NCBI RefSeq assembly: GCF_014207095.1
Contig: NZ_JACHBG010000021.1
Location: 1 to 64,000 of the forward strand
Length of the DNA stretch: 64,000 nucleotides
Source: Martinezella lusitana
Lineage (GTDB): Bacteria > Pseudomonadota > Alphaproteobacteria > Rhizobiales > Rhizobiaceae
Reading direction: 5' to 3'
Positions within the stretch are counted from its first letter, which is position 1; every line of letters starts with the position of its first letter. This document shows positions 8,183-17,290 of this stretch, one piece after another. The position numbers were made by a program, and so were the translations under genes. The notes under the pieces are model-generated. The model did no database searches, was not told the origin of the DNA, and saw only the letters and a program-made list of their open reading frames with translations.

Positions 8183-9781
8183 CTAGAACAACTTGAGCCG
8201 TGTCTTGGGTTCCGGTTCAAGCTTGCGATCTTTTACGCCCGGATCATCCGGGGCGCCACCGAAGAAGGGCCGTGGTTCGGGCTCCCCTTGCGCCGCTGCG
8301 GCCGATGCGCTCGGCTTGGGCTTTGCCGCAGCCGGCTCCAATTCCATGACATAGGTATCGGATGGCGTCGCTGCAACTTTCGGTGAAGCCGGCGTCTCCG
8401 GCGCGGTTGCGGAGACGGGCGCGCGTACCGGCGGCAGCGATTTCAGAATCGCATCGACGGATACGGCCGTTCCCTCTTCCACCGGGCCTTCGATCTGGCC
8501 GAAGGGTGCTTTCCATTCGAAGGCGTCGAGGCGGCCCGTCACGGGCGATAGCGGCAACCATCTTTCCGAAACGAAGCCGTCGGCGACCCAGGCGGGATCG
8601 CGCGGAGCACGCAGCGCCTGCGCCATCCAATGCCGGACACGGCCCTGATCGCCGGTTTCGGCTTCCTCGATGTCTGCGAGAAGCAGAAAGGCGCCTTCGC
8701 GGGCATCAATCCTTGCGGCTGCTTCGGCCTTGTTACGGGCCTTGCTGAAATCGCCGGCATCCAGCGCCGCTTTGGCCGTCAAAAGCAGGGCTTCGACATT
8801 GTTGGGACGGATGGCCTCCAGCCGTTCGGCACGCTTCAGGCGGTCGGTGACGGAATCGCCGCTGCGAGCACGCACATAGGCCTTACCAATTTCAGGGTGC
8901 GGATGTGCCTTCCAGACTTGTTCGAGCATGGATGCGGCCTTGCGCACTTTGTCCTCGCGGAACAGGGCCTTGGCAGCGATCAAGGCGGCCGGCACGAAAT
9001 CGGCCGCAAGCTTCAATGCAGCCAGCGCATCGTCGCGGGCGCCTGTCGGGTCGCTCTCCAGCCTGTCATTGGCGCGGGCCGTCAACAGCACGGCGCGCTG
9101 GCGGTTGGCCGTCGTCTTGTCGACGACGTGGGCGACCTTCTGCTGGTCGAGAAGCTTGATGGCATCATCCCAGCGGCCGGCCTGGCTGCGGTACTCCAGC
9201 GTTGCCTGCGCGGCCCAGGGCAGGTATGGCGCCTGATCGGCAGCCTTCTCGGCATATTGCTGCGCGGCTTCGTGCGCGCCGAGGCGCTTGGCTTCGAGAT
9301 AGAGCCCACGCAAGCCGAGCTCGCGCGTTTCGGGATCGTTGGCCATCAGCTCGAATTTCTGGCGTGCCTCGTCGTTCTTGCCCTCGATGAGGGCGGCTTG
9401 GGCCTCAAGCAGATTGATGAGCGGTTCCTGGTCGGCGCGGATGAGGCCGCGCGTACGTGCCGCCATCTTGCGAGCAAGCAGGGCGTTGCCGGCACCGGCG
9501 GCAATCAACCCGGTCGACAGAGCCTGATAGCCTCGGTCACGCTTGCGGGCGCGGAAGTAGCGGGTCACGGAATGCGGCGAGGTCCAGATCAGCCGGACGA
9601 ACCACCACACGATCATGACGGCAGCGATCAAGGCGATGAGGATTGCCGCGGCCACGATCAGCCTGGTCTGATAGAGCTGGCCTTCCCAGACCAGCGAAAG
9701 ATCGCCCGGGCGATCCGCCAGCCACGAGAAGCCATAGCCGAGAGCCAGGACGAGAATGGCGAAGATAAGCAGTCTGATCAT
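8183..9781 (-). CDS. hemY: HemY-type TPR membrane protein
   Basis: A 532-residue inner-membrane protein of the HemY_N family. Two transmembrane helices open it (about residues 2-20 and 42-66), followed by a long helical tetratricopeptide-like domain facing the periplasm and a proline/alanine-rich tail. This is not protoporphyrinogen oxidase, which shares the name in some species. It lies downstream of mic60, hemD and hemC on the same strand. The alphaproteobacterial linkage of HemY-like and Mic60 genes with haem genes is well known, but its exact function is not settled. Confidence 0.88.
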   Translation of the reverse strand: MIRLLIFAILVLALGYGFSWLADRPGDLSLVWEGQLYQTRLIVAAAILIALIAAVMIVWWFVRLIWTSPHSVTRYFRARKRDRGYQALSTGLIAAGAGNALLARKMAARTRGLIRADQEPLINLLEAQAALIEGKNDEARQKFELMANDPETRELGLRGLYLEAKRLGAHEAAQQYAEKAADQAPYLPWAAQATLEYRSQAGRWDDAIKLLDQQKVAHVVDKTTANRQRAVLLTARANDRLESDPTGARDDALAALKLAADFVPAALIAAKALFREDKVRKAASMLEQVWKAHPHPEIGKAYVRARSGDSVTDRLKRAERLEAIRPNNVEALLLTAKAALDAGDFSKARNKAEAAARIDAREGAFLLLADIEEAETGDQGRVRHWMAQALRAPRDPAWVADGFVSERWLPLSPVTGRLDAFEWKAPFGQIEGPVEEGTAVSVDAILKSLPPVRAPVSATAPETPASPKVAATPSDTYVMELEPAAAKPKPSASAAAAQGEPEPRPFFGGAPDDPGVKDRKLEPEPKTRLKLF

Positions 9782-9797
9782 TGCTGCGCTCCGTCAT

Positions 9798-9912
9798 TAG
9801 AGCCGGATGATTTTAGATCGAAGCGACCTAAAATCAGAATCCGCTCTAAAACCAAATAGGTAGAGCATGATGTTGTCCGAAAACCGATCACACTTTTCGG
9901 CATCATGCTCTA
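9798..9912. repeat. Pair of rhizobial RIME/REP-like palindromic elements
   Basis: Two long dyads fill the mic60-hemY gap. The first (9798-9850) pairs TTAGAGCCGGAT and ATTTTAG on the left with their complements on the right. The second (9862-9912) pairs AGAGCATGATG with CATCATGCTCT around an inner CCGAAAA/TTTTCGG stem. This form is typical of dispersed intergenic repeats in rhizobial chromosomes. Transcripts would fold into two hairpins between the two reading frames. Confidence 0.75.
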
Positions 9913-11166
9913 ATTCTGTTTCCCGGTATTGGCGATTGCCTTCGACAGCGCATCGCTCACCAGATCCTCGACACGGATGCGGGCTTCCAGCGACTGCTTG
10001 AAGGCGGCGGAGGCGGATTTGGCCGTCTCTGGCAGGCTGTTCCATTCGTTGACCGCGCCAGGCAGATCGCCATTTTTCACCTTGTCTTCGAAGCGTGCGG
10101 CGATCGCATCGACGCCGTCGCCCGGAACATTGCCGACGGGGCGTACCTGCACCAGGGATTTCGCACCCGACATCAATCGATCGGTCCAGCTCTGGTTCGG
10201 GTCGTTGTTTTGCGTGGTGGCGACGATGGCGGTGGCGACATCGGTCACCTGACGGATAAGGTCGGCGCGCGAGGGAACGCCTGTCTGGGCGAAATTCTTG
10301 AGAGCGGCGACGGCAGGGTCGTCCGACGCAACATTGGCGAACGTATCGAGTTCGGGTCGAAAGGGGCCGCCGCGATCAATGGCGGCCTTTAGTGCGGCTG
10401 CCGCAATGGCGCGGGCAACCGCGCTTTCCTGGTTGGGACCGCTCAGTTTCTTCTCGGCGTCATCGAGGCGTTTGCTGACCTCGGCCTCCGATGTCGCCTG
10501 ACTTTGAGTCGCCTTGCCGAGATCAGCTTTCAATTGACCGACCTCGGCTGTCAGCGAGGCGATTTTTTGATCGGCATCGGCACTCGTAGCGCCAGTCGAT
10601 TCGCCTGGCGTACTGTTGGCGGCCGATGTTTCGAGTGCGGCAACACGGGCCGCGAGTGCGTTGTCCGGTTTCGCGGCGGGGGCTGCGGCAAGCTTGGCGA
10701 TGCTTTGCTTCAGCTCGTCGATTTCGGCGTTGAGCGCGACGATATCGGCGGAATGGTCCTTGGTCGCGCCTCGGCCCGGCAACAGGCCGGCATATTGGAT
10801 CGCGCCTGCGCAAACGAGGGCGATGAGGCCGCCGACAATCCCGGCGGCGATCAGGCCGGAGGTCGCTCCCTCCCGTCTCGGCTGCTCAGGACGAGGCGGC
10901 GCCGGATTGGGCTTCTGTTCTTCAGCGGCTTTCGGTTCTTCGGGGAGCGGGCCGAACACGCGCTCCCGATCTCTCCCCGGTAATGGTTCCTTCTCCGCTT
11001 CCAGCGGCATCTCCACTTCATTGGCGGAGGAAGAACCGGGGTCGACGTGGCCGCGCTCCGTCAATTCCTCGGGCGCTGCGTCCTGCGCAGTTTTTTCGGC
11101 TTCCAGGTCGATCGTGACCGGCTCGTCTTTGGGCTTCGAATGGTTAGGCGGTTTTCCCGGTACCAT
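9910..11166 (-). CDS. Mic60/mitofilin-family inner membrane protein
   Basis: A 418-residue protein with a proline- and glutamate-rich cytoplasmic N-terminus and one transmembrane segment at about residues 104-127. A coiled-coil stretch follows (about 135-230, heptad-like with many Ala, Lys, Glu), then a C-terminal mitofilin-like domain. This is the architecture of alphaproteobacterial Mic60, the relative of the mitochondrial crista-junction organiser. It sits between hemD and hemY as in other alphaproteobacteria. It probably shapes or tethers the inner membrane; a role in haem synthesis itself is only suggested by linkage. Confidence 0.85.
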   Translation of the reverse strand: MVPGKPPNHSKPKDEPVTIDLEAEKTAQDAAPEELTERGHVDPGSSSANEVEMPLEAEKEPLPGRDRERVFGPLPEEPKAAEEQKPNPAPPRPEQPRREGATSGLIAAGIVGGLIALVCAGAIQYAGLLPGRGATKDHSADIVALNAEIDELKQSIAKLAAAPAAKPDNALAARVAALETSAANSTPGESTGATSADADQKIASLTAEVGQLKADLGKATQSQATSEAEVSKRLDDAEKKLSGPNQESAVARAIAAAALKAAIDRGGPFRPELDTFANVASDDPAVAALKNFAQTGVPSRADLIRQVTDVATAIVATTQNNDPNQSWTDRLMSGAKSLVQVRPVGNVPGDGVDAIAARFEDKVKNGDLPGAVNEWNSLPETAKSASAAFKQSLEARIRVEDLVSDALSKAIANTGKQN

Positions 11167-11245
11167 GAGGTCCTCTTTTCATGCGCTGCAACGAAGTTAG
11201 ACAGACAAGGCGATTATGGAAAGACCTTAGATCAAAATTGCGGCC

Positions 11246-11974
11246 TTACTCTGCGACAAGGAGCGCCAGAAGTCGGTCTTCATCCGGCGTGCCAGCAATG
11301 TCGACATGTCGGTGCAGAGCAACGGGAATCGCTTCGGCGATGGCTTCACTCAGGCAGAGGAAACGTATCCCGTCGAACAGGGTTTGATTTCTTTGTACGA
11401 AGGATAGGCCGAAAAAGCGCTGCGCCGTCTGCTGGGAGTAGAGCAGCACCGCATCTGCCGGCCGGTCCACGAAAAGCTGGCTAAGGGTGGCGTCATCGGG
11501 AATAATATTCTGCATCCGGTAGCATTCGACCGTGCGGAAGGGCAGTCGCAGACCGGTCAATCCCGCCTCGAAACCGGCGGCGCGGGGAACGCCCGCCAGA
11601 TAAAGAAGCAAAGCTCCGCCGTTGGCTGTGGCATGGCTCGAAATCAGGGCTGCCAGTTCGTTGCCGCCGCCTTCCGACGCCGTGATATTGGTGAAGCCAA
11701 GTTCGGCCGCTTCCTTTGCCGTTGCCTTGCCGACGGCAAAGATCGGGCGGGCGAGATGCTGGGCAAGAGCAGGCCCCAAAGCCGCCAGCACTCGAATCGC
11801 TTCGGCACTGGTGACGGCGATGGCGCCTTGGGTCTCAAGGAGTGCGCGCCTCGCGTCTTCGACATGATGAACGGGTTCGGCCAGCGGCAGCAAATGTGCC
11901 TCATGGCCCATCCGCGTCAATCGCCCGACGGTACGCTCACCCGAATGTTGAGGGCGGGTGACGACGACGCGCAT
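11246..11974 (-). CDS. hemD: Uroporphyrinogen-III synthase
   Basis: Closes hydroxymethylbilane to uroporphyrinogen III with inversion of ring D, the fourth step of tetrapyrrole synthesis. The 242-residue length is typical. The N-terminus MRVVVTRP begins the first of the two flavodoxin-like lobes, and AIAVTSAEAIRVLAAL is the conserved cleft strand. Sequence conservation in this family is low, and the position 6 bp downstream of hemC supports the call. Confidence 0.9.
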   Translation of the reverse strand: MRVVVTRPQHSGERTVGRLTRMGHEAHLLPLAEPVHHVEDARRALLETQGAIAVTSAEAIRVLAALGPALAQHLARPIFAVGKATAKEAAELGFTNITASEGGGNELAALISSHATANGGALLLYLAGVPRAAGFEAGLTGLRLPFRTVECYRMQNIIPDDATLSQLFVDRPADAVLLYSQQTAQRFFGLSFVQRNQTLFDGIRFLCLSEAIAEAIPVALHRHVDIAGTPDEDRLLALLVAE

Positions 11975-11980
11975 GGGATC

Positions 11981-12910
11981 CTAGACCCAATCTTCGAAGA
12001 AGGTGCTGCCCGCTTCGGCGCGAATTGCCTGGCCTGCATTGACCCCGAGCGCCTCGGCATCACGGCGATGGCCCTCGATGGTCGTCGTGTGCACCTGCTT
12101 GCCATCGGGAGTAAGAATCATGCCGAAGAAGCGCAGATGATCGCCCTCGCAGATTGCATAGCCGGCAATCGGCGTGCGGCAGGAACCGTCGAGAGCTGCC
12201 AGGAAGGCGCGCTCGCAGGAGACGGCATCGAAGGTCGGCGCGTCGTTGATCGCAGCAAGCAGATCGTTCATCCTGACATCGTCGATGCGGCTTTCGATGG
12301 CGATTGCGCCCTGCGCCGGAGCCGGCGGGAACTCATCCGGATCGAGAATATCGGTGATGACTTCGACATTGCCGAGCCGCTTCAGGCCGGCAACGGCGAG
12401 CAGCGTCGCATCCGCCTGTCCCTCTTCCAGCTTGCGAAGGCGCGTCTGGACCGAGCCGCGGAATGTGATGACGTTGATATCGGGTCGCATACGACGGATC
12501 AGCGCCTGACGACGCAGCGAGGCGGAACCGACGGTGGCGCCATGCGGCAGATCGATCAACTTCGGTGCGGTGCGACCGATGACGGAATCGCGAATGTCCT
12601 CGCGCGGCAGATAGGCGTTCAGGGCCAGGCCTTCGGGCAGTTTGGTTGCCATGTCCTTGGCGGAGTGGACGGCGAAGTCGAGTTCGCCCGAAGTCAGTCT
12701 GTCTTCAAGCTCTTCCGTGAACAGGCCCTTGCCACCGATCGCCGCCAATGCGCGATCGGTGATGCGGTCGCCCTTGGTAGTCAGAACGACGATTTCAAAC
12801 ATCTCCTCCGGGAGGCCGTGTGCCGCCATCAGACGGTCGCGCGCCTCATAGGCCTGGGCGAGGGCCAGCGGGCTGCCCCGCGTGCCGATCCGGAAAGGTT
12901 TTGTTTGCAT
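11981..12910 (-). CDS. hemC: Hydroxymethylbilane synthase (porphobilinogen deaminase)
   Basis: Polymerises four porphobilinogen molecules into hydroxymethylbilane. Conserved features are RIGTRGSPLALAQA at the N-terminus, the active-site region DFAVHSAKDM, the arginine-rich GSASLRRQAL, and the cofactor cysteine in DGSCRTPIAGYA that carries dipyrromethane. The ATG at 12908-12910 gives 309 residues, the normal length; an upstream ATG at 12949 would add 13 unconserved residues. It heads the hemC-hemD-mic60-hemY unit and is divergent from tsaD. Confidence 0.95.
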   Translation of the reverse strand: MQTKPFRIGTRGSPLALAQAYEARDRLMAAHGLPEEMFEIVVLTTKGDRITDRALAAIGGKGLFTEELEDRLTSGELDFAVHSAKDMATKLPEGLALNAYLPREDIRDSVIGRTAPKLIDLPHGATVGSASLRRQALIRRMRPDINVITFRGSVQTRLRKLEEGQADATLLAVAGLKRLGNVEVITDILDPDEFPPAPAQGAIAIESRIDDVRMNDLLAAINDAPTFDAVSCERAFLAALDGSCRTPIAGYAICEGDHLRFFGMILTPDGKQVHTTTIEGHRRDAEALGVNAGQAIRAEAGSTFFEDWV

Positions 12911-12994
12911 CCGCTTTGATCCGTTGTTACCGACAGTTCCCGTAACCATATTTCCGCTTTACCGCAATCGACCTGTAGGCAACGAACTTTCTCC

Positions 12995-14092
12995 ATGACG
13001 TCCATTCTTCGTATTCTCGGCATCGAAACAAGCTGCGACGAAACCGCTGCGGCCATTGTCGAGCGCCGGGATGACGGTACACCTACGGTTTGTTCCGATG
13101 TCGTCCTCAGCCAGCTGGACGAACATAGCGCCTATGGCGGCGTTGTGCCGGAAATTGCCGCGCGGGCACACGTCGAGGCGCTCGATACGCTGATCGACGA
13201 AGCATTGAAACGCGCCAATGTGTCGCTCTCAGACGTCGATGCCATTGCCGCCACCTCCGGCCCCGGCCTCATAGGCGGGTTGCTCGTCGGGTTGATGACC
13301 GGCAAGGCGATCTCGCGCGCCACAGGCAAACCATTATACGCCATTAACCATCTGGAAGGCCATGCTCTTACGGCGCGGCTGACCGATGGACTTGCTTTTC
13401 CTTATCTCATGCTGCTCGTTTCCGGCGGCCACACGCAGCTTATCCTCGTGCGCGGCGTCGGAGACTATGAGCGCTGGGGGACGACCATCGACGATGCGCT
13501 GGGCGAAGCCTTCGATAAGACGGCCAAGCTGCTGGGACTGCCCTATCCTGGCGGGCCGGCCGTGGAGGCTGCTGCGAAAAACGGCAATCCGGATCGCTTC
13601 GATCTCCCGCGGCCGCTGGTGGGTGAAGCACGCCTCGATTTTTCCTTCTCCGGGCTCAAGACAGCAGTGCGTCAGGCGGCGACGGCCATTGCGCCCGTCA
13701 CCGAGCAGGATATCGCCGACATCTGCGCCTCCTTCCAGAAGGCGATTTCGCGCACATTGAAGGACCGGATCGGCCGCGGCCTGCAGCGCTTCAAGACGGA
13801 GTTTCCGAAGACCGAGGAAAAGCCGTCGCTTGTCGTGGCAGGTGGCGTTGCCGCCAATCTGGAGCTGCGCCGCACGCTGCAGGAGCTTTGTGATGCCAAC
13901 GGTTTCCGTTTCATCGCGCCGCCATTGAGATTGTGTACTGACAATGCCGTCATGATCGCCTGGGCGGGGCTCGAGCGCATGGCAAAGGGTGCAGCGCCTG
14001 ACGATCTCGATGTGCAACCGCGTTCGCGCTGGCCACTGGATCAGAAGGCGGAAACCCTCCTGGGCCACGGTAAACGAGGAGCGAAGGCATGA
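12995..14092 (+). CDS. tsaD: tRNA N6-adenosine threonylcarbamoyltransferase
   Basis: Transfers the threonylcarbamoyl group to A37 of tRNAs reading ANN codons, working with TsaB and TsaE. Of 365 residues, the ASKHA-fold signature is GIETSCDETAAA at the start. The metal-binding histidines lie in NHLEGHALT, and SGGHTQL and GGVAANLELR are conserved nucleotide-binding loops. It overlaps gpsA by ATGA. Confidence 0.96.
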   Translation: MTSILRILGIETSCDETAAAIVERRDDGTPTVCSDVVLSQLDEHSAYGGVVPEIAARAHVEALDTLIDEALKRANVSLSDVDAIAATSGPGLIGGLLVGLMTGKAISRATGKPLYAINHLEGHALTARLTDGLAFPYLMLLVSGGHTQLILVRGVGDYERWGTTIDDALGEAFDKTAKLLGLPYPGGPAVEAAAKNGNPDRFDLPRPLVGEARLDFSFSGLKTAVRQAATAIAPVTEQDIADICASFQKAISRTLKDRIGRGLQRFKTEFPKTEEKPSLVVAGGVAANLELRRTLQELCDANGFRFIAPPLRLCTDNAVMIAWAGLERMAKGAAPDDLDVQPRSRWPLDQKAETLLGHGKRGAKA

Positions 14093-15078
14093 GCGGCAAC
14101 GAACGGATCGCAGTCATCGGCGCTGGGGCCTTCGGCACGGCGCTTGCCGCCGTCATCGCACTCACAGGCCGCAGCGCCGTGACGCTCGTCGGACGCAATG
14201 CCGGACTGATGAAGGATCTCGCCGCAGATCGCATGCATGATGCGGTTCTTCCCGGCATCGAGCTTCCGGATTCGCTGCAATTCTCCGCTGAAGCGGACTC
14301 TATTTCCGGTGCCGATATCGTCCTCTTCGCCATGCCCTCGCAAGCGCAGGCGGATGCAGCCCGGCATTACGGCCCTTATCTCGGCAAGGATGCCATCATC
14401 GTCACCTGCGCCAAGGGCATCGACAAGGTCTCCGGCGACCTTTTGACCGACATGCTCGAGCGGGAACTGCCGCAGCATGCCATCGCCGTGCTTTCCGGAC
14501 CCGGCTTTGCTGCCGACATCGCCAAGGGTCTGCCGACGGCCATGGCGATCGCCGCTGCCGATATGGCTGTTGCCGAAAGGCTCGCGCAGGCGATCTCCGG
14601 TCCGACCTTCCGCCTTTACGCGTCGGATGACCGTATCGGCGTACAGCTCGGCGGCGCGCTGAAGAATGTCCTCGCCATTGCCTGCGGCATCGTCGAAGGC
14701 TGCGGCATTGGCGATTCGGCGCGTGCGGCGCTCATCAGTCGCGGTCTTGCCGAGATGTCGCGCTTCGTCGCGGCCAAGGGCGGCAAGGCGGAAACGGTGC
14801 GTGGGTTGTCCGGTCTTGGCGATCTCGTGCTGACGGCCACCAGCCATCAATCCCGCAATCTCAGATTCGGTATCGCGCTCGGCGAGGGGGATACGGTCGA
14901 TCCGGCACACGGCACTCTGGTCGAAGGCGCCTATGCTGCCTCGATCGCGGCTCGGCTTGCGCATGAACTCGGCGTCGATATGCCGATCACCGATGCCGTT
15001 TCCGCCATCATCGACGGCAAGCTCGACATTTCCGCAGCCATCGGGCAATTGATGACACGGCCGATCACCACGGAATAG
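14089..15078 (+). CDS. gpsA: Glycerol-3-phosphate dehydrogenase [NAD(P)+]
   Basis: Reduces dihydroxyacetone phosphate to sn-glycerol-3-phosphate for phospholipid synthesis. It has 329 residues, with the Rossmann motif VIGAGAFGTALA, the substrate-binding SGPGFAADIAKG and the catalytic lysine region QLGGALKNVLAIACG. Its ATG overlaps the tsaD stop, so the two are coupled. The catabolic counterpart glpD is at the right end of the window. Confidence 0.96.
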   Translation: MSGNERIAVIGAGAFGTALAAVIALTGRSAVTLVGRNAGLMKDLAADRMHDAVLPGIELPDSLQFSAEADSISGADIVLFAMPSQAQADAARHYGPYLGKDAIIVTCAKGIDKVSGDLLTDMLERELPQHAIAVLSGPGFAADIAKGLPTAMAIAAADMAVAERLAQAISGPTFRLYASDDRIGVQLGGALKNVLAIACGIVEGCGIGDSARAALISRGLAEMSRFVAAKGGKAETVRGLSGLGDLVLTATSHQSRNLRFGIALGEGDTVDPAHGTLVEGAYAASIAARLAHELGVDMPITDAVSAIIDGKLDISAAIGQLMTRPITTE

Positions 15079-15104
15079 TTTTGGATATCTGAAGGAGACC
15101 AATC

Positions 15105-15398
15105 ATGCTGTTCGCCTTTGTCTGCAAGGACAAGCCCGGTTACCTGAACGTCCGCATGGAGACGCGCCCGGCGCATTTGGAATATCTGAACAAGCTCAAT
15201 GCCGAAGGCACTCTGAAGATGGCTGGTCCTTTCCTCGATACCGAAGGCAAGCCGAATGGCAGCCTGGTGGTCGTCAAGGCCGATAGCGTCGAAGCGGCGG
15301 TCGCCATCGCGGATGCCGACCCCTACACCAAGGCCGGATTGTTCGAGAGCGTCGAGATCAAGCCGTTCAACTGGGTTTTCAACAATCCGGAGGCATGA
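15105..15398 (+). CDS. YciI-family protein
   Basis: A 97-residue member of the YciI/YCII ferredoxin-like fold family. It shows the family's N-terminal MLFAFVCKDKPG and the conserved ADPYTKAGLFESVEIKPF with the His/Asp-type pocket. It has a good AGGAG ribosome-binding site and lies 26 bp behind gpsA. Family members are small putative enzymes of largely unknown function. Confidence 0.85.
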   Translation: MLFAFVCKDKPGYLNVRMETRPAHLEYLNKLNAEGTLKMAGPFLDTEGKPNGSLVVVKADSVEAAVAIADADPYTKAGLFESVEIKPFNWVFNNPEA

Positions 15399-15401
15399 GA
15401 C

Positions 15402-15833
15402 ATGGCGCACTGGCTTTATAAATCCGAGCCGGCCTCCTGGTCGTGGCAGCAGCAGACGGACGCCGGCGACAAGGGGACCGAATGGACCGGCGTGCGCAAC
15501 TATCTCGCCCGGAACAACATGCGGGCCATGCAGATCGGCGACAAGGGCTTCTTCTATCATTCCAATGACGGGCTGGAGATTGTTGGCATCGTCGAAGTCT
15601 GCGCGCTGGCGCATCCGGATTCGACCGCCAAGGACGATCTTCGCTGGGAATGTGTTGATATCCGCGCTGTCCGCGACATGCCGAAGCCGGTATCCCTCAA
15701 GGACGTCAAGGCCAATCCGAAGCTCGCGCAGATGGCGCTTGTCACCTCCATGCGGCTTTCGGTGCAGCCGGTAACGGACGAGGAATGGCTCGAAGTCTGC
15801 CGCATGGGCGGTCTGGACAATCCGCCGGTCTGA
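15402..15833 (+). CDS. EVE domain-containing protein
   Basis: A 143-residue EVE/PUA-like domain protein (thymocyte nuclear protein 1 type). It has AHWLYKSEP at the start, WTGVRNYLARNNM, a conserved FYHSN strand and the later GLEIVGIVEV. EVE domains bind modified bases in DNA or RNA. It starts 3 bp after the YciI gene and is translated in series with it. Confidence 0.9.
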   Translation: MAHWLYKSEPASWSWQQQTDAGDKGTEWTGVRNYLARNNMRAMQIGDKGFFYHSNDGLEIVGIVEVCALAHPDSTAKDDLRWECVDIRAVRDMPKPVSLKDVKANPKLAQMALVTSMRLSVQPVTDEEWLEVCRMGGLDNPPV

Positions 15834-15850
15834 TCCGGTTCGAGGATTCT

Positions 15851-16501
15851 TTGAAAACCGATCCGGAAAGTTTCATCCGCGCCAATACCAGTCTGATGGC
15901 GCCGCCGCATGTGCCGGAAATCCGGCTGCGTCTGGCGAGCGAAGCGCATGAGCTCTGGCTGAAGACGGAGGAGGAGCTGGAAGAGATCGGTCTGCCGCCG
16001 CCCTTCTGGGCCTTTGCCTGGGCGGGCGGCCAGGGTCTGGCACGCTACATCCTCGATCATCCGGAAAGTGTTGCCGGCAGAAGCGTGCTTGATTTCGCCA
16101 GTGGGTCCGGGCTCGTCGCGATAGCGGCCAAGCGTGCAGGCGCGAGCCATGTGCTCGCGGTCGATATCGATCCCTGGGCGGGTACGGCGATCCGGCTGAA
16201 TGCTGTCGAAAACAACGTTGCCGTGGATTTTTCCGGAGAAGACATCATTGGCCGCCTGGTCGGGGCGGACGTCATTCTCGCCGGCGACGTTTTCTACGAT
16301 CGCGATTTTGCCGCGAGCCTCGTTCCCTGGTTACGCGGCCTGGCGAGCGAAGGCAGGGCAGTTCTGGTCGGCGATCCCGGCCGCGCCTATCTTCCGAAGG
16401 ATCGCCTGGAGCCGCAGGAGACCTATCAGGTGCCTGTCACGCGGGCGCTGGAGGACAGCGAAGTCAAGAAAACGACGGTCTGGCAATTTCTCGCCGATTA
16501 G
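15851..16501 (+). CDS. Class I SAM-dependent methyltransferase (nicotinamide/lysine N-methylase-like)
   Basis: A seven-beta-strand methyltransferase related to the eukaryotic METTL20/ETF-beta lysine methyltransferase group. Motif I is VLDFASGSGLVAIAA and the acidic SAM ribose contact is LAVDIDPWA; the upstream PPPFWAFAWAGGQ is the family signature. The most likely start is TTG at 15851 with GAGG before it, giving 216 residues beginning LKTDPESFI. An in-frame ATG at 15785 would overlap the EVE gene by 49 bp and adds unconserved sequence. The substrate is unproven. Confidence 0.8.
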   Translation: MKTDPESFIRANTSLMAPPHVPEIRLRLASEAHELWLKTEEELEEIGLPPPFWAFAWAGGQGLARYILDHPESVAGRSVLDFASGSGLVAIAAKRAGASHVLAVDIDPWAGTAIRLNAVENNVAVDFSGEDIIGRLVGADVILAGDVFYDRDFAASLVPWLRGLASEGRAVLVGDPGRAYLPKDRLEPQETYQVPVTRALEDSEVKKTTVWQFLAD

Positions 16502-16587
16502 CCGATTAAGAGCGGTCAGAGATCCAGGCCCTGCGCTGTTCCCGACGGAAACATCGGCGCATTTTTCCTGATCCGGCCTTGAGGCCC

Positions 16588-16989
16588 TCAGGGGCGAATC
16601 ACGCAGACACCAGCTTCATGTGAACATGGGTCTGGAGCATGGCGGACGTTGATGACCTTGGCGCGCGGTCTCGGCTGCGGCGCTGCCGGGCGTGCATATG
16701 GGTCATAGTCGTTATAACCGACGACGTAAGTCCCGCCATTGGCCCGGTAGACATCCGCCGTGCCGGCATAGGTGCCGGTGCTTGCCGCCTCATGCCTGTC
16801 CATGAGTACGATTTTGGCCGGTTGCTGTTGCTTGAAGCCAAGCGAAGGCGCTAGCTGCGGCAAGCGCACGAGGCCTGAACGATCGTGATGGCGCCAGTGT
16901 CGATAATCGCCTGCAAGCGCCGAGGTCGCGGAAACGGTGGCCACTGCCGTCAAAACGAGCACTGCTGCCTTGAAAAGATTCGAACTCAT
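16588..16989 (-). CDS. Small exported protein of unknown function
   Basis: A 133-residue protein with a clear Sec signal peptide (hydrophobic AAVLVLTAVATVSATSALA, cleavage after ALA). The mature part is basic and rich in His, Arg, Tyr and Pro, including DYRHWRHHDRSG, and ends with two cysteines (DPCSHEAGVCVIRP) that could form a disulphide. The ATG at 16989 follows GGAG. I do not recognise a family. Confidence 0.65.
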   Translation of the reverse strand: MSSNLFKAAVLVLTAVATVSATSALAGDYRHWRHHDRSGLVRLPQLAPSLGFKQQQPAKIVLMDRHEAASTGTYAGTADVYRANGGTYVVGYNDYDPYARPAAPQPRPRAKVINVRHAPDPCSHEAGVCVIRP

Positions 16990-17290
16990 GATTCGCTCCG
17001 TTTCCATCCGTTAATAAAATCTTAACGGCAGATTGCCCCAAGAGCGGTGCGAAGTCCACGTCAGGGTTGACGAAATGGTAAACGGCTCGGAATGAGGAGC
17101 CCGTCTTTGCATACTCGCTAAAGTGCAGAGCGATCCCAATCGATTAAATTCGATGCGGGCATCAATTGTGCTTGTCGATAGGCATTTCCGCGATTAATGG
17201 TCGCAATGATGCAACGCACACTGCACGTCCTGTGCGCCCGTTGCCCCGGAGTTCCGGGTTCTAAGCGTATCGTAACGCCGCGAGGTTCTG
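16990..17290. other. Divergent regulatory gap upstream of sdhC
   Basis: This 301-bp gap separates the exported-protein gene from sdhC. It contains a short dyad ATCGA/TCGAT (17139-17154) in an AT-rich patch. No convincing coding frame, tRNA or strong promoter match was found. The sdh promoter is presumably here. Confidence 0.4.

Noticed and set aside
8630..9859. 409-residue plus-strand open frame opposite hemY
   Set aside because: Antisense to a conserved gene; no recognisable domain.
13000..16500. A new RNA-modification system from tsaD, EVE and the methyltransferase
   Set aside because: The proximity is attractive, but gpsA and YciI intervene and the parts are common core genes with no evidence for joint action.
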